From: Methylophilus sp. 5
GTDB lineage: Bacteria > Pseudomonadota > Gammaproteobacteria > Burkholderiales > Methylophilaceae
Reading direction: 5' to 3'
Assembly: GCF_000515275.1 (NCBI RefSeq)
Contig: NZ_KI911560.1
Span: 2,480,001 to 2,544,000, forward strand
Length of the DNA stretch: 64,000 nucleotides
The translations under genes and the position numbers were made by a program. Position 1 is the stretch's first letter; the number at the start of each line of letters is the position of its first letter. Positions 9,017-17,531 of the stretch are shown in pieces. Under the pieces are notes generated by a model. The model had not been told where the DNA came from, made no database searches, and worked only from the letters and a program-made list of their open reading frames with translations.

Positions 9017-9562
9017 ATGCGTGTTTTAAAAAACTTCTGTGGGGTGGTATTGCTGGCGTTGTCGCTGACACATTGTGCGACGATGGGTGAGCGGACGGTG
9101 AAAATGAACACCGCCCAGTTACAGCAAAAGCTCAACAATAAACTGGCTAAGCCACTCACGGTGCTCAAGGTGTTTCATATTCAGCTTTCCAATGCATTGG
9201 TCTCTATGGATCCAGCCTCGGGCAGGATTCATACCCTGATGGACGCCAGTGTGCAAAGCGATTTATTGTCAAACGCCGCTACAGGTAAATTGGGCTTGTC
9301 TGGCCTGGTCAAATTTGATCCGGCGCGCAATGCCGTCGTGCTGGACCAGCCTGCAGTGGATTCTTTTCAACTGGATGGCGCCCATAGCGAGTGGAATGGC
9401 TTGGTGCAACAGTTAGCCAAAGATTTGGGCGGAAAATGGTTGAATCAACTGGTGTTGTATGAAGTGAAGCCTGAGGATTTAAGCTATGCTGGCCGGCATT
9501 ACCAGCCCGGCGATTTGCAAGTGACGGCTGATGGTTTGCAGGTAACGCTCAAGCCACAATAA
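9017..9562 (+). CDS. DUF1439-like (YceB-type) lipoprotein
   Basis: 181 residues with a short signal peptide and a lipobox L-T-H-C ending near residue 20, so probably a lipid-anchored periplasmic protein. The body (K-M-N-T-A-Q-L-Q-Q-K-L then alternating beta strands, with V-L-D-Q-P-A-V-D) resembles the DUF1439/YceB family, whose role is unknown. It stands alone between the fabB terminator and a convergent gene. The family call is from memory of the pattern and is moderate. Confidence 0.7.
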   Translation: MRVLKNFCGVVLLALSLTHCATMGERTVKMNTAQLQQKLNNKLAKPLTVLKVFHIQLSNALVSMDPASGRIHTLMDASVQSDLLSNAATGKLGLSGLVKFDPARNAVVLDQPAVDSFQLDGAHSEWNGLVQQLAKDLGGKWLNQLVLYEVKPEDLSYAGRHYQPGDLQVTADGLQVTLKPQ

Positions 9563-9570
9563 GCGGTGCT

Positions 9571-9966
9571 TTAGGCGGCGCTGGTCGTGAGATGTTTTTC
9601 CAGTAACAGTGCCGCAACGACTTTGCGCCCCTCAGCGGCTAGAATGTTGAACGTGCGGCAGGCTGCAGCCGTCGTCATGCACTCTACCGCGATGTGCGCA
9701 GAGGCAAACGCCTGGGTGTGCCTGGGGTGAATAAAGCGTTGTTTGTCACCGGTGCCGAGCAAGACCACTTCTGGCGTGAAGTCAAAAATCGCAGACAGCT
9801 TTTGCGCATCTAGTGTCTCCCATGGTCCCTCAAACCAGTCTGTACTTAATGCTTGCTCACTCACAATCACCGGCTGTTCATAACGCTGACGATTAATGAT
9901 CACGGCGTCGCTGTCTACGCCATTAATTTGGTATTGCTGCTCGCTGGTATGTAAGTGTAGTTTCAT
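9571..9966 (-). CDS. Mth938-like (DUF498/Xcc1710 family) protein
   Basis: 131 residues. The N-terminal Y-Q-I-N-G-V-D-S-D-A-V-I-I-N and central P-E-V-V-L-L-G-T-G-D-K-Q-R-F-I-H-P are hallmarks of the small Mth938-domain family (relatives of the mitochondrial complex I assembly factor NDUFAF3). No catalytic residues are known. It is convergent with the DUF1439-like gene, leaving only 8 bases between stops. It is usually a soluble cytoplasmic protein of unknown role. Confidence 0.75.
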   Translation of the reverse strand: MKLHLHTSEQQYQINGVDSDAVIINRQRYEQPVIVSEQALSTDWFEGPWETLDAQKLSAIFDFTPEVVLLGTGDKQRFIHPRHTQAFASAHIAVECMTTAAACRTFNILAAEGRKVVAALLLEKHLTTSAA

Positions 9967-10009
9967 AAGTGAGAATCTTGGTGTGCCCTGTTACATGGCG
10001 CATGGCAAA

Positions 10010-10080
10010 AAGCTTAAGCTTGCGCATGAAAGTAGTCGGTCTGAATCTACTGATTCAGTGTCTGCCAGCGGCCTAAGCTT
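10010..10080 (+). other. Nested inverted repeats upstream of the aminotransferase gene
   Basis: Outer arms AAGCTTA (10010-10016) and TAAGCTT (10074-10080) enclose a perfect 7-base hairpin, CTGAATC (10041-10047) with GATTCAG (10052-10058). It lies 85 bases upstream of the alaA-like start. It could be a leader RNA structure or a DNA operator; nothing known was recognised. Confidence 0.3.
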
Positions 10081-10164
10081 CATTGATGTAGCAAGGGTTT
10101 GCAGGTAGAATGAAAGTTTTACTTTAAGAGCTTAACACACGCCAGATGTGTTTGTTAACCAGCG

Positions 10165-11391
10165 ATGAAGCCAGTCAATAAATCCAGCAAACTCAGTAAT
10201 GTCTGTTACGACATCCGCGGCCCGGTATTACAACGTGCGCGCCAGATGGAAGAAGACGGACAGCGTATTATCAAGCTGAACATCGGTAACCCGATGCCAT
10301 TTGGTTTTAATGCGCCAGAAGAAATCGTACAAGACGTGATCCACAATATGGATCAAGCCTCTGGCTACACGGACTCTAAAGGGCTATTTGCGGCGCGTAA
10401 AGCCATCATGCATTACACCCAGCAAAAAAATATTGCAGGTGTGACTATAGACGACATTATTATCGGTAATGGCGTGTCTGAGCTGATAGTAATGGCCATG
10501 CAGGGCCTACTCAATAATGGTGACCAGATTCTGGTGCCTATGCCTGATTATCCGTTGTGGACGGCCGCAGTCAACCTGGCGGGCGGTACAGCGCGTCACT
10601 ATGTCTGTGATGAGCAATCTGGCTGGTTGCCAGACCTTGAAGATATTGAAAACAAGATCACTGCCAACACTAAAGGCATTGTCATTATCAACCCCAATAA
10701 TCCAACCGGTGCGTTGTATCCCAAAGAAACACTGGAAGGCATTATTGAGATTGCCCGTCATCATGGCCTGGTGGTGTTTGCTGACGAGATTTATGACAAA
10801 GTGCTGTATGACGGCAACACACACACGTCAATCGCCTCACTGGCCGATGATGTGCTGTTTGTGACCTTTAACGGTTTATCTAAAAACTACCGTGCTTGCG
10901 GCTATCGTTCTGGCTGGATGATTATCTCCGGCGATAAAAAAGATGCCAAAGATTATATTGAAGGCCTCAATATGCTGGCATCGATGCGTTTGTGTGCCAA
11001 CGTACCTGGCCAGTTAGCGATTCAAACAGCGCTGGGGGGTTACCAGAGTATCAATGATTTGGTGGCACCCAGCGGACGCTTGTGCAAGCAACGTGACGTG
11101 GCTTATGACATGTTAACCGCCATGCCGGGGGTGACTTGCGTCAAACCAGCGGCGGCCATGTATCTGTTTCCTAAACTGGATCCAGACATGTATCCGATTG
11201 CAGACGACCAGCAGTTTATTCTGGAGTTGTTGCTGGAAGAGAAGGTACTACTGGTGCAAGGCACCGGTTTTAACTGGAAAGCGCCTGATCATTTCAGGGT
11301 GGTTTTTCTGCCGAATATAGACGACCTGACCGAGGCCATGACACGCATAGGCCGCTATCTGGACAGCTATCGCAAGAAGCATGCAAAATAA
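10165..11391 (+). CDS. alaA: AlaA-like pyridoxal-phosphate aminotransferase
   Basis: 408 residues, class I/II aminotransferase fold. Visible motifs: N-P-N-N-P-T-G-A, D-E-I-Y-D-K-V-L-Y-D and the PLP lysine in F-N-G-L-S-K-N-Y-R-A-C-G-Y-R-S-G-W. The sequence resembles glutamate-pyruvate aminotransferase AlaA (YfbQ). It lies 56 bases upstream of hom and thrC, a common betaproteobacterial order, and probably shares their transcript. It would make alanine from pyruvate and glutamate; exact substrate choice cannot be read from sequence. Confidence 0.88.
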   Translation: MKPVNKSSKLSNVCYDIRGPVLQRARQMEEDGQRIIKLNIGNPMPFGFNAPEEIVQDVIHNMDQASGYTDSKGLFAARKAIMHYTQQKNIAGVTIDDIIIGNGVSELIVMAMQGLLNNGDQILVPMPDYPLWTAAVNLAGGTARHYVCDEQSGWLPDLEDIENKITANTKGIVIINPNNPTGALYPKETLEGIIEIARHHGLVVFADEIYDKVLYDGNTHTSIASLADDVLFVTFNGLSKNYRACGYRSGWMIISGDKKDAKDYIEGLNMLASMRLCANVPGQLAIQTALGGYQSINDLVAPSGRLCKQRDVAYDMLTAMPGVTCVKPAAAMYLFPKLDPDMYPIADDQQFILELLLEEKVLLVQGTGFNWKAPDHFRVVFLPNIDDLTEAMTRIGRYLDSYRKKHAK

Positions 11392-11447
11392 AGAAACATT
11401 CAAAATAAGGTGAGCGTGCGCGCAAACCATCAATGGTGACTATAAGT

Positions 11448-12761
11448 ATGAAAGAATTAAAAGTAGGCTTGTTGGGCATAGGCACAGTGGGGGGCGGTAC
11501 CTATACCGTGATCACGCGTAATCAGGCAGAGATCGCGCGCCGTCTTGGTGGCAATATCCGTATTGTGCAAGTGGCTGACCGTAATTTGGAGTTGGCAAAG
11601 CAAGTGACGAACGGCCAGGTTGCCGTGACTGACGATGCGTTTTCTGTGGTGAATAATCCTGACATTGATGTGGTCGTTGAGTTGATTGGCGGCTACACCG
11701 TTGCCAAAGAGCTGGTGTTAACCGCCATTGCAAACGGCAAGCATGTGGTCACGGCCAACAAAGCCTTGCTGGCCGTGCATGGCGACGAGATTTTTAAAGC
11801 CGCGGCTGATAAAGGGGTGATTGTCGCCTTTGAAGCGGCGGTCGCCGGTGGGATTCCTATCATCAAGGCACTGCGCGAAGGCCTGAGTGCTAACAAAATA
11901 GAGTGGGTGGCTGGCATTATTAACGGCACCACTAACTTTATCCTGACCGAAATGCGTGACAAGGGTCTGGCATTTGCCGACGTGCTGAAAGAAGCCCAGC
12001 GCTTGGGCTATGCCGAGGCCGACCCCACCTTTGACGTAGAAGGCATTGATGCCGCGCACAAGCTGACCATCATGGCCAGCATTGCGTTTGGCATGCCTAT
12101 GCAGTTTGAGCAGGCTTATACCGAAGGCATTACCAAGCTCACGATTAAAGATATTCAATATGCACAAGAGCTGGGCTATCGGGTGAAGTTGCTGGGCATT
12201 AGCAAAAAAGCTGAGGCTGGTGTTGAGTTGCGGGTGCATCCAACCCTGATTCCTGAAAAACGCCTGATTGCCAATGTGGATGGCGCCATGAATGCCGTGG
12301 TGGTAAAAGGGGATGCCGTGGGCCCAACCTTGTATTACGGTGCCGGTGCTGGCGCTGAGCCAACCGCCAGTGCGGTCGTGGCTGACCTGATAGACATTGC
12401 GCGCCTGCAAGGCACCAAAGCTGAGCAGCGTGTGGCTTACCTGGGTTATCAGTTAGACCAGCAGCAAGTGTTGCCGATTTTGCCAATGAGTGAAGTGCAC
12501 TCTGCCTATTACCTGCGCTTGCGTGCCTCTGACAAGCCGGGCGTGATGGCTGACATCACCAAAATTCTGGCTGACCTGCAAATCTCGATTGATGCCATGC
12601 TGCAAAAAGAACCTGCAGAAGGCGAGTCAGAAGCAGATATTGTGATTTTGACGCACACCACGCAAGAGAAAATCATGGATGCGGCGATTGCTCATATTGA
12701 GGCGCTGCCTGCCATTGCTGCCGGCGTCACCAAAATCCGCATGGAAACACTGTCACGCTAA
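11448..12761 (+). CDS. hom: Homoserine dehydrogenase
   Basis: 437 residues from the ATG at 11448, preferred over 11433 because GGTGA (11435-11439) is well spaced and the protein then begins M-K-E-L-K-V-G-L-L-G. It has an NAD(P)-binding G-I-G-T-V-G-G-G, a central catalytic domain (A-A-V-A-G-G-I-P-I-I-K and G-I-I-N-G-T-T-N-F-I) and a C-terminal ACT domain (about 350-437) typical of threonine feedback control. It reduces aspartate semialdehyde to homoserine. thrC follows after 31 bases. Confidence 0.95.
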   Translation: MKELKVGLLGIGTVGGGTYTVITRNQAEIARRLGGNIRIVQVADRNLELAKQVTNGQVAVTDDAFSVVNNPDIDVVVELIGGYTVAKELVLTAIANGKHVVTANKALLAVHGDEIFKAAADKGVIVAFEAAVAGGIPIIKALREGLSANKIEWVAGIINGTTNFILTEMRDKGLAFADVLKEAQRLGYAEADPTFDVEGIDAAHKLTIMASIAFGMPMQFEQAYTEGITKLTIKDIQYAQELGYRVKLLGISKKAEAGVELRVHPTLIPEKRLIANVDGAMNAVVVKGDAVGPTLYYGAGAGAEPTASAVVADLIDIARLQGTKAEQRVAYLGYQLDQQQVLPILPMSEVHSAYYLRLRASDKPGVMADITKILADLQISIDAMLQKEPAEGESEADIVILTHTTQEKIMDAAIAHIEALPAIAAGVTKIRMETLSR

Positions 12762-12792
12762 CTTACCGTTTGAATGCAATAGGTTAAATGCA

Positions 12793-14226
12793 ATGAAATA
12801 TATTAGTACCCGCGGGCAATCGCCTGCTTTAACGTTTAGTGAAATTTTGCTGGGTGGCCTGGCGCCAGATGGCGGTTTGTACTTGCCTGAGCAGTATCCG
12901 CAGTTTAGCGATGCTGACTTGAACGCCATGCGCGGCATGAATTACCGCGACCTGGCGTTTGCAATTTTGTCGCGCCTGGTGGATAACAGCGATATTCCGC
13001 ACGTAGACCTGAAAGCGATCATCGATAAAACTTACCGTGCCGAAGTCTATCAATACGCACGTGCGGGCCAAAACGCAGCAGACATTACGCCTACGCTCAA
13101 GCTTGAAGATAACCTCTACCTGTTAAGTTTATCCAACGGCCCGACGCTGGCGTTTAAAGATATGGCCATGCAGTTACTGGGTAACCTGTTTGAGTATGTG
13201 CTAAGCAAAACCGGCCAAACCACCAATATTCTGGGCGCCACCTCTGGCGACACCGGCTCGGCTGCCGAATACGCCATGCGTGGCAAGCAGGGCGTGCGTG
13301 TATTCATGCTATCGCCTTACCAGAAAATGAGCCGCTTTCAGACCGCGCAAATGTTCAGCCTGCAAGACGACAATATTTTTAATATCGCCGTCAAAGGTGT
13401 GTTTGACGATGCGCAGGACATGGTTAAAGCGGTGTCTAATGACCATGCGTTTAAGGCGGAATATAAAATCGGTGCGGTAAACTCCATTAACTGGGGCCGG
13501 ATTGCTGCCCAAATTGTGTATTACTTTAAAGGCTACCTGGCCGTGACCAGCAGCAACAGCCAGAAGGTCAGCTTTACCGTACCTAGCGGCAACTTTGGCA
13601 ATATCTGCGCCGGGCATATTGCGCGCATGATGGGCTTGCCGATAGACCAGCTGGTCGTCGCCACCAACGAAAATGACGTGCTGGATGAGTTTTTTAACAC
13701 CGGTGTTTACGCACCACGTAGCTCAGCCAATACTTACCACACCTCCAGCCCGTCTATGGACATTAGCAAAGCCTCTAATTTTGAGCGCTTTATTTATGAC
13801 CTGGTGGGCCAGGATGGCAGCAAAGTGCGTGAGTTATGGTCTGCGGTCGATGCCGGTGGCAAGTTTGATTTGAACGCGCAGGGTTATTTTGCCAAGGTAG
13901 CTGGGTTTGGCTTTGTGTCTGGCCACAGTAACCATGCGCACCGCATGCAAACCATACGCGCCACCAAAGCCAGCTATGGCGTGACAATTGACACCCACAC
14001 CGCCGATGGCTTAAAGGTCGCGCTGGAGCAGCGTAAGGCCGATGTGCCGATGCTGGTGCTCGAAACTGCCTTGCCAGCCAAGTTTGAAGAGGCGATTGTT
14101 GAAGCCCTGGGCGAGGTGCCTGAGCGCCCAGCGAGCCTGGCTGGCCTGGAAGACCTGCCACAAACATCCAGCGTGATGGATGTCAGTGTGGATGCGATTA
14201 AAGCGTTTATCCGCGCAAATACCTAA
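12793..14226 (+). CDS. thrC: Threonine synthase
   Basis: 477 residues from ATG 12793 (M-K-Y-I-S-T-R-G, the normal ThrC start). The PLP lysine lies in [10 protein letters not shown], and the phosphate-binding [11 protein letters not shown] follows. It converts O-phosphohomoserine to threonine. It follows hom in the same operon; thrB is not in this window. The frame is open further upstream, but that would overlap hom. Confidence 0.95.
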   Translation: MKYISTRGQSPALTFSEILLGGLAPDGGLYLPEQYPQFSDADLNAMRGMNYRDLAFAILSRLVDNSDIPHVDLKAIIDKTYRAEVYQYARAGQNAADITPTLKLEDNLYLLSLSNGPTLAFKDMAMQLLGNLFEYVLSKTGQTTNILGATSGDTGSAAEYAMRGKQGVRVFMLSPYQKMSRFQTAQMFSLQDDNIFNIAVKGVFDDAQDMVKAVSNDHAFKAEYKIGAVNSINWGRIAAQIVYYFKGYLAVTSSNSQKVSFTVPSGNFGNICAGHIARMMGLPIDQLVVATNENDVLDEFFNTGVYAPRSSANTYHTSSPSMDISKASNFERFIYDLVGQDGSKVRELWSAVDAGGKFDLNAQGYFAKVAGFGFVSGHSNHAHRMQTIRATKASYGVTIDTHTADGLKVALEQRKADVPMLVLETALPAKFEEAIVEALGEVPERPASLAGLEDLPQTSSVMDVSVDAIKAFIRANT

Positions 14227-14242
14227 AACCGGGAGCCCATTT

Positions 14243-15037
14243 ATGCAGCAGTATCATGATTTATTGAACCACGTACTTGCACATGGGCATGTTAAAACTG
14301 ATCGCACCGGCACCGGTACGACGTCGGTGTTCGGTTACCAGATGCGCTTTAATCTGGCCGAGGGCTTTCCGCTACTGACCACCAAAAAAGTCCATTTAAA
14401 ATCCATTATTCATGAGCTGCTGTGGTTTTTACAGGGCAGTACCAATATTGCCTATCTTAAAGAGCATGGCGTGCGTATCTGGGACGAATGGGCAGATGAG
14501 CAGGGCAATCTGGGGCCAGTCTATGGCTACCAGTGGCGCAACTGGCCCAAACCGGACGGCACGCATATTGATCAGATCACGCAAGTGGTTAACCAGATCA
14601 AAAACACGCCCGACTCCCGCCGTATGATTGTCTCTGCCTGGAATGTGGCAGACGTCGAGCGCATGAAGTTACCGCCGTGCCACGCTTTTTTTCAGTTTTA
14701 TGTGGCGGATGGCAAACTGAGCTGCCAGCTTTATCAGCGCAGCGCAGATATTTTCCTCGGTGTGCCATTCAATATCGCGTCTTACGCCTTGTTGACCATG
14801 ATGGTGGCGCAGGTCTGTGAGTTGCAACTGGGTGATTTTGTGCATACCTTGGGTGACGCACACATTTACAGCAACCATATGGAGCAGGTCAAAGAGCAGT
14901 TGTCGCGTACGCCGCGCGCGCTGCCCGAAATGCGCATTAACCCAGCGGTGAAGGATCTTTTTGCCTTTAAGTTTGAAGACTTTACCTTAGATCATTACGA
15001 TCCATATCCTGCGATTAAGGCACCAGTCGCGGTGTAG
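14243..15037 (+). CDS. thyA: Thymidylate synthase
   Basis: 264 residues from ATG 14243, preceded by GGGAG (14231-14235); this is exactly the usual ThyA length. The catalytic cysteine lies in [10 protein letters not shown], with D-R-T-G-T-G-T near the N terminus and S-W-N-V and C-Q-L-Y-Q-R-S in between. It methylates dUMP to dTMP using methylene-tetrahydrofolate. It lies 16 bases after thrC and may be cotranscribed. A hairpin with arms AAATGGCT (15060-15067) and AGCCATTT (15074-15081) may end the transcript. Confidence 0.96.
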   Translation: MQQYHDLLNHVLAHGHVKTDRTGTGTTSVFGYQMRFNLAEGFPLLTTKKVHLKSIIHELLWFLQGSTNIAYLKEHGVRIWDEWADEQGNLGPVYGYQWRNWPKPDGTHIDQITQVVNQIKNTPDSRRMIVSAWNVADVERMKLPPCHAFFQFYVADGKLSCQLYQRSADIFLGVPFNIASYALLTMMVAQVCELQLGDFVHTLGDAHIYSNHMEQVKEQLSRTPRALPEMRINPAVKDLFAFKFEDFTLDHYDPYPAIKAPVAV

Positions 15038-15214
15038 TCCAGCCGCTTTCAGGGTGACTAAATGGCTGCATTTAGCCATTTTGTTAACAAGGTGTAATAT
15101 TTTCAAAAGCTTACTGCGTTTTTGTTATCCTTTTCGCGTTATGAATTCACGAAGTATGCGTCCCTAGCGCGTGTTTCGCGTTTTTCATTCATGACTTTAA
15201 ACAAGGAGATCATT

Positions 15215-15742
15215 ATGCAAATGAAAGCGTCATTACTGGCAGCCGCATTGTGCGGTTTGTTATCCGGTCAAGCATTCGCTGACCACGAAACCATTAAACC
15301 AAAAGCTTATGATAGCCTGGGCAAATGCGTAAAAGCAGCTTTGTCCAAGCACGACGGCAAAATTGTTAAAGTTGAAGCCAAGTCAGAGCGCAAGCACCTG
15401 GTATATGAGTTTGATATTGAGTCTAAAGACGGCACCGCTTGGGACATCGAGTGCGATGCCAAAACAGGCAAAGTAACTGAAATTGAGCAAGAAGTAACTG
15501 CTGACAACGAAAAATTTAAAGCATTAGCCAAAGTGACTGAAGAAGAAGCCAAAGCGACTGCCCTGGCTGCACACCCAGGTAAAGTGGTTGAAGTTGAGTA
15601 TGAGTTAGAGTCAGATGGTAAAGCGTCTTACGAGTTTGACATTCTGGAAGCAGATAACGAAGAAGTTAAAGTTGAAGTAGATGCAACGACCGGCAAAATT
15701 GTAGAAACCAGCTACGAAGTGTATCAAATCGGTCAAGAGTAA
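15215..15742 (+). CDS. Secreted protein with two PepSY-like domains
   Basis: 175 residues from ATG 15215, with AAGGAG at 15203-15208. A signal peptide ends near G-Q-A-F-A-D. Two PepSY-like units follow: about 30-95 ([11 protein letters not shown]) and about 105-175 ([12 protein letters not shown]). The mature protein is highly charged, rich in Glu and Lys. PepSY domains are known as protease-inhibitory or sensory modules, and metal binding is possible given the acidity. It is monocistronic and closed by a strong terminator. Confidence 0.8.
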   Translation: MQMKASLLAAALCGLLSGQAFADHETIKPKAYDSLGKCVKAALSKHDGKIVKVEAKSERKHLVYEFDIESKDGTAWDIECDAKTGKVTEIEQEVTADNEKFKALAKVTEEEAKATALAAHPGKVVEVEYELESDGKASYEFDILEADNEEVKVEVDATTGKIVETSYEVYQIGQE

Positions 15743-15769
15743 TTTCTGCCGCATGAGCTTGTTGTAAAT

Positions 15770-15800
15770 AAAAGGCACCGCATTTGCGGTGCCTTTTTTG
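15770..15800 (+). terminator. Terminator after the PepSY gene
   Basis: Stem AAAAGGCACCGC (15770-15781) with GCGGTGCCTTTT (15786-15797), loop ATTT, then T residues. Confidence 0.9.
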
Positions 15801-15980
15801 CATGAGATCAATATGCAAGTAGGGAGTGTCTACCCCGATACCGGCTGATATGCAGTCTGCTGGTATCGGTCCTAGTGATAGCTCACTCCCAAGCTACAAT
15901 GAGCATTTAGCATGCCATGGCATTGGCAAGATTTAACTAAATGATTGAAAAGCCTATTTTTGATGTAAATAGGATTTTTT
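15800..15980 (+). ncRNA. Candidate structured small RNA between PepSY gene and regulator
   Basis: This gene-free stretch holds a nested stem: outer arms GGGAGTG (15822-15828) and CACTCCC (15884-15890), inner arms CCGATACC (15835-15842) and GGTATCGG (15862-15869), all perfect. About 60 bases later a terminator-like hairpin follows, CCTATTT (15953-15959) with AAATAGG (15967-15973), then a T run. It comes after the PepSY terminator, so it would need its own promoter. No known RNA family was recognised. The last hairpin may also serve the convergent regulator gene. Confidence 0.4.
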
Positions 15981-16058
15981 CCTGTATTTTATGGTTGTTA
16001 GCAGCCAATTTGGTTGTGATTTGGTGGTTGTTGCCCAGCGCTACGTGTGGCCATGTGC

Positions 16059-17168
16059 TTAGGTTTGTTGCAAAAAACGATGGATGGTGGTCAGTAGTTT
16101 TTTATATTCGCCACGCTTAATCAGCTCACTTTGTGCCAGCATGTTAAGTAATGACGATTGCTGCTGTTGCACGTTGAGCTCGTTAATAAATTCGGCTGAA
16201 AAGCCCAGGTTGCTGGCGAGGTAGCACAGGTTAAACATGTCACAACATTCGCCGTACAAGCTACCCAGCAATATACTTTTGGCATATTTGCTCGATAGCG
16301 GCTGGCTTTGTTGTACAAATGGCAGATGCGCACGCTGATCATCAATCAGCAGTAAACGGTAATCTGCCAGTTTTTGTGCCACCAGCGTTTGTGCAGCGTC
16401 TATTGTGTGTGCCTCAAACAGCATTGAAGTATCGCACCACAACGCAGAGACCGGATAGTTGATGCAGTATTTTTCCACCTGCTCAATAAACCCGTGCGCC
16501 TGACCATCGCTGATGGCAGGCAGGCGTATCACTTGTATGCCATGCCTTTGCAGGCTTTTTTCCAGTGCCGGGCTTGCTGTATGGCCTAGCAGCAGGCATC
16601 CGTCAGCTTGGCTCAGATGATGCATCAGTGCGGTTTGCAACACTGGCCAGGTGCCGCAGGTAATGTGGTCAGGCGACACCAGGTAGCGTCTTTCGTGCGC
16701 CAGCAGGTTGGCCAGCATATGCTTGAGATTAAACAGGCCAGTCACGTCATAGTCGTGCGGCCGTAATTTGTGCATGTGCAATGCCACGCGGCGAATGTGG
16801 TGCGCTGTGGTTTTTTGAATTAACTGATAAATACTGCTGGCGGCGTTGTCCAGCTCTGGCCGTGCGTGCATCACGGTGCGGGGGCGTGGTGGGCCAGGGG
16901 TTTCAGTACGTGGTGCTTGAGAAACAAAGGTGCCACGCTTGGGCTGGGTATAAATCAGCCCCTGTGCAGAGAGCTCTTCATACACCCGCGACACTGTTTT
17001 TCGATTGATGCCCAAACGTTGCGCAATATCGCGTGAGCTAGGCAGGGCGCTGCCACCTAGCCAGGCGCCGCCTTCTATCATGGCGCGAAAGTGTTCTATC
17101 AATTGCTGGTGGATGGAATGCGGGGAAGCTTTGTCCAATACCAGTGAGTAATGCCAGGGTCTCAGCAC
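16059..17168 (-). CDS. GntR/MocR-type regulator with degenerate aminotransferase domain
   Basis: 369 residues. The N terminus is a GntR winged helix (about 15-82: L-P-S-S-R-D-I-A-Q-R-L-G-I-N-R-K-T-V-S-R-V-Y). The rest aligns by pattern with the fold-type I aminotransferase domain of MocR regulators but is about 100 residues shorter than usual. The Asp region is kept as L-L-I-D-D-Q-R (273-279), but the usual T-F-S-K-T segment with the PLP lysine appears as G-S-L-Y-G-E (302-307), so the lysine is missing. It is divergent from xoxF across 363 bases, so it could regulate xoxF or itself; this is inference. Confidence 0.78.
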   Translation of the reverse strand: MLRPWHYSLVLDKASPHSIHQQLIEHFRAMIEGGAWLGGSALPSSRDIAQRLGINRKTVSRVYEELSAQGLIYTQPKRGTFVSQAPRTETPGPPRPRTVMHARPELDNAASSIYQLIQKTTAHHIRRVALHMHKLRPHDYDVTGLFNLKHMLANLLAHERRYLVSPDHITCGTWPVLQTALMHHLSQADGCLLLGHTASPALEKSLQRHGIQVIRLPAISDGQAHGFIEQVEKYCINYPVSALWCDTSMLFEAHTIDAAQTLVAQKLADYRLLLIDDQRAHLPFVQQSQPLSSKYAKSILLGSLYGECCDMFNLCYLASNLGFSAEFINELNVQQQQSSLLNMLAQSELIKRGEYKKLLTTIHRFLQQT

Positions 17169-17531
17169 AGTCAGTGTCTACCTTTATAATCAAGTAAAAT
17201 GGCGCCGCCACCATCGTTGGATGGCACCATTACCTGAAGGGCACACTAGGACATGGCCTTCGTTTGCAAAATGATACAAAAAAAAAGCAATTCTATAAAG
17301 TTTTAAGAAAAATTCCTTATCTGGCCCATGAATAAAACCCAAAACTGGCTGGCTGTTTCGGGGGGCTATTTATATTACAGTTACAAGCGCTTAATCAAGT
17401 GACATCTATCCTTAACAGGATAATTAACAGCTCTGGAAATCCTAGTGCCAGCGGCAATTTTAAGCACAGCGCAATTTTAAATTGCAATTTGTGATGGATC
17501 CTTATGGGATTTTTCTTCCGGAGATATAACT
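17169..17531 (+). promoter_or_regulatory. xoxF upstream region with palindrome and ribosome site
   Basis: A 363-base region between the regulator and xoxF. Direct repeats GCAATTTTAA lie at 17454-17463 and 17471-17480; the second is the left half of a perfect palindrome, GCAATTT T AAATTGC (17471-17485). CGGAGA at 17519-17524 is a good ribosome site for the ATG at 17532. The palindrome could be an operator or an mRNA hairpin about 47-61 bases before the start codon. No confident -35/-10 pair was found. Confidence 0.5.

Noticed and set aside
15800..15980. 6S RNA or a known riboswitch
   Set aside because: Stem layout and conserved blocks do not match 6S, purine, manganese or other classes I could recall; kept only as an unassigned candidate.
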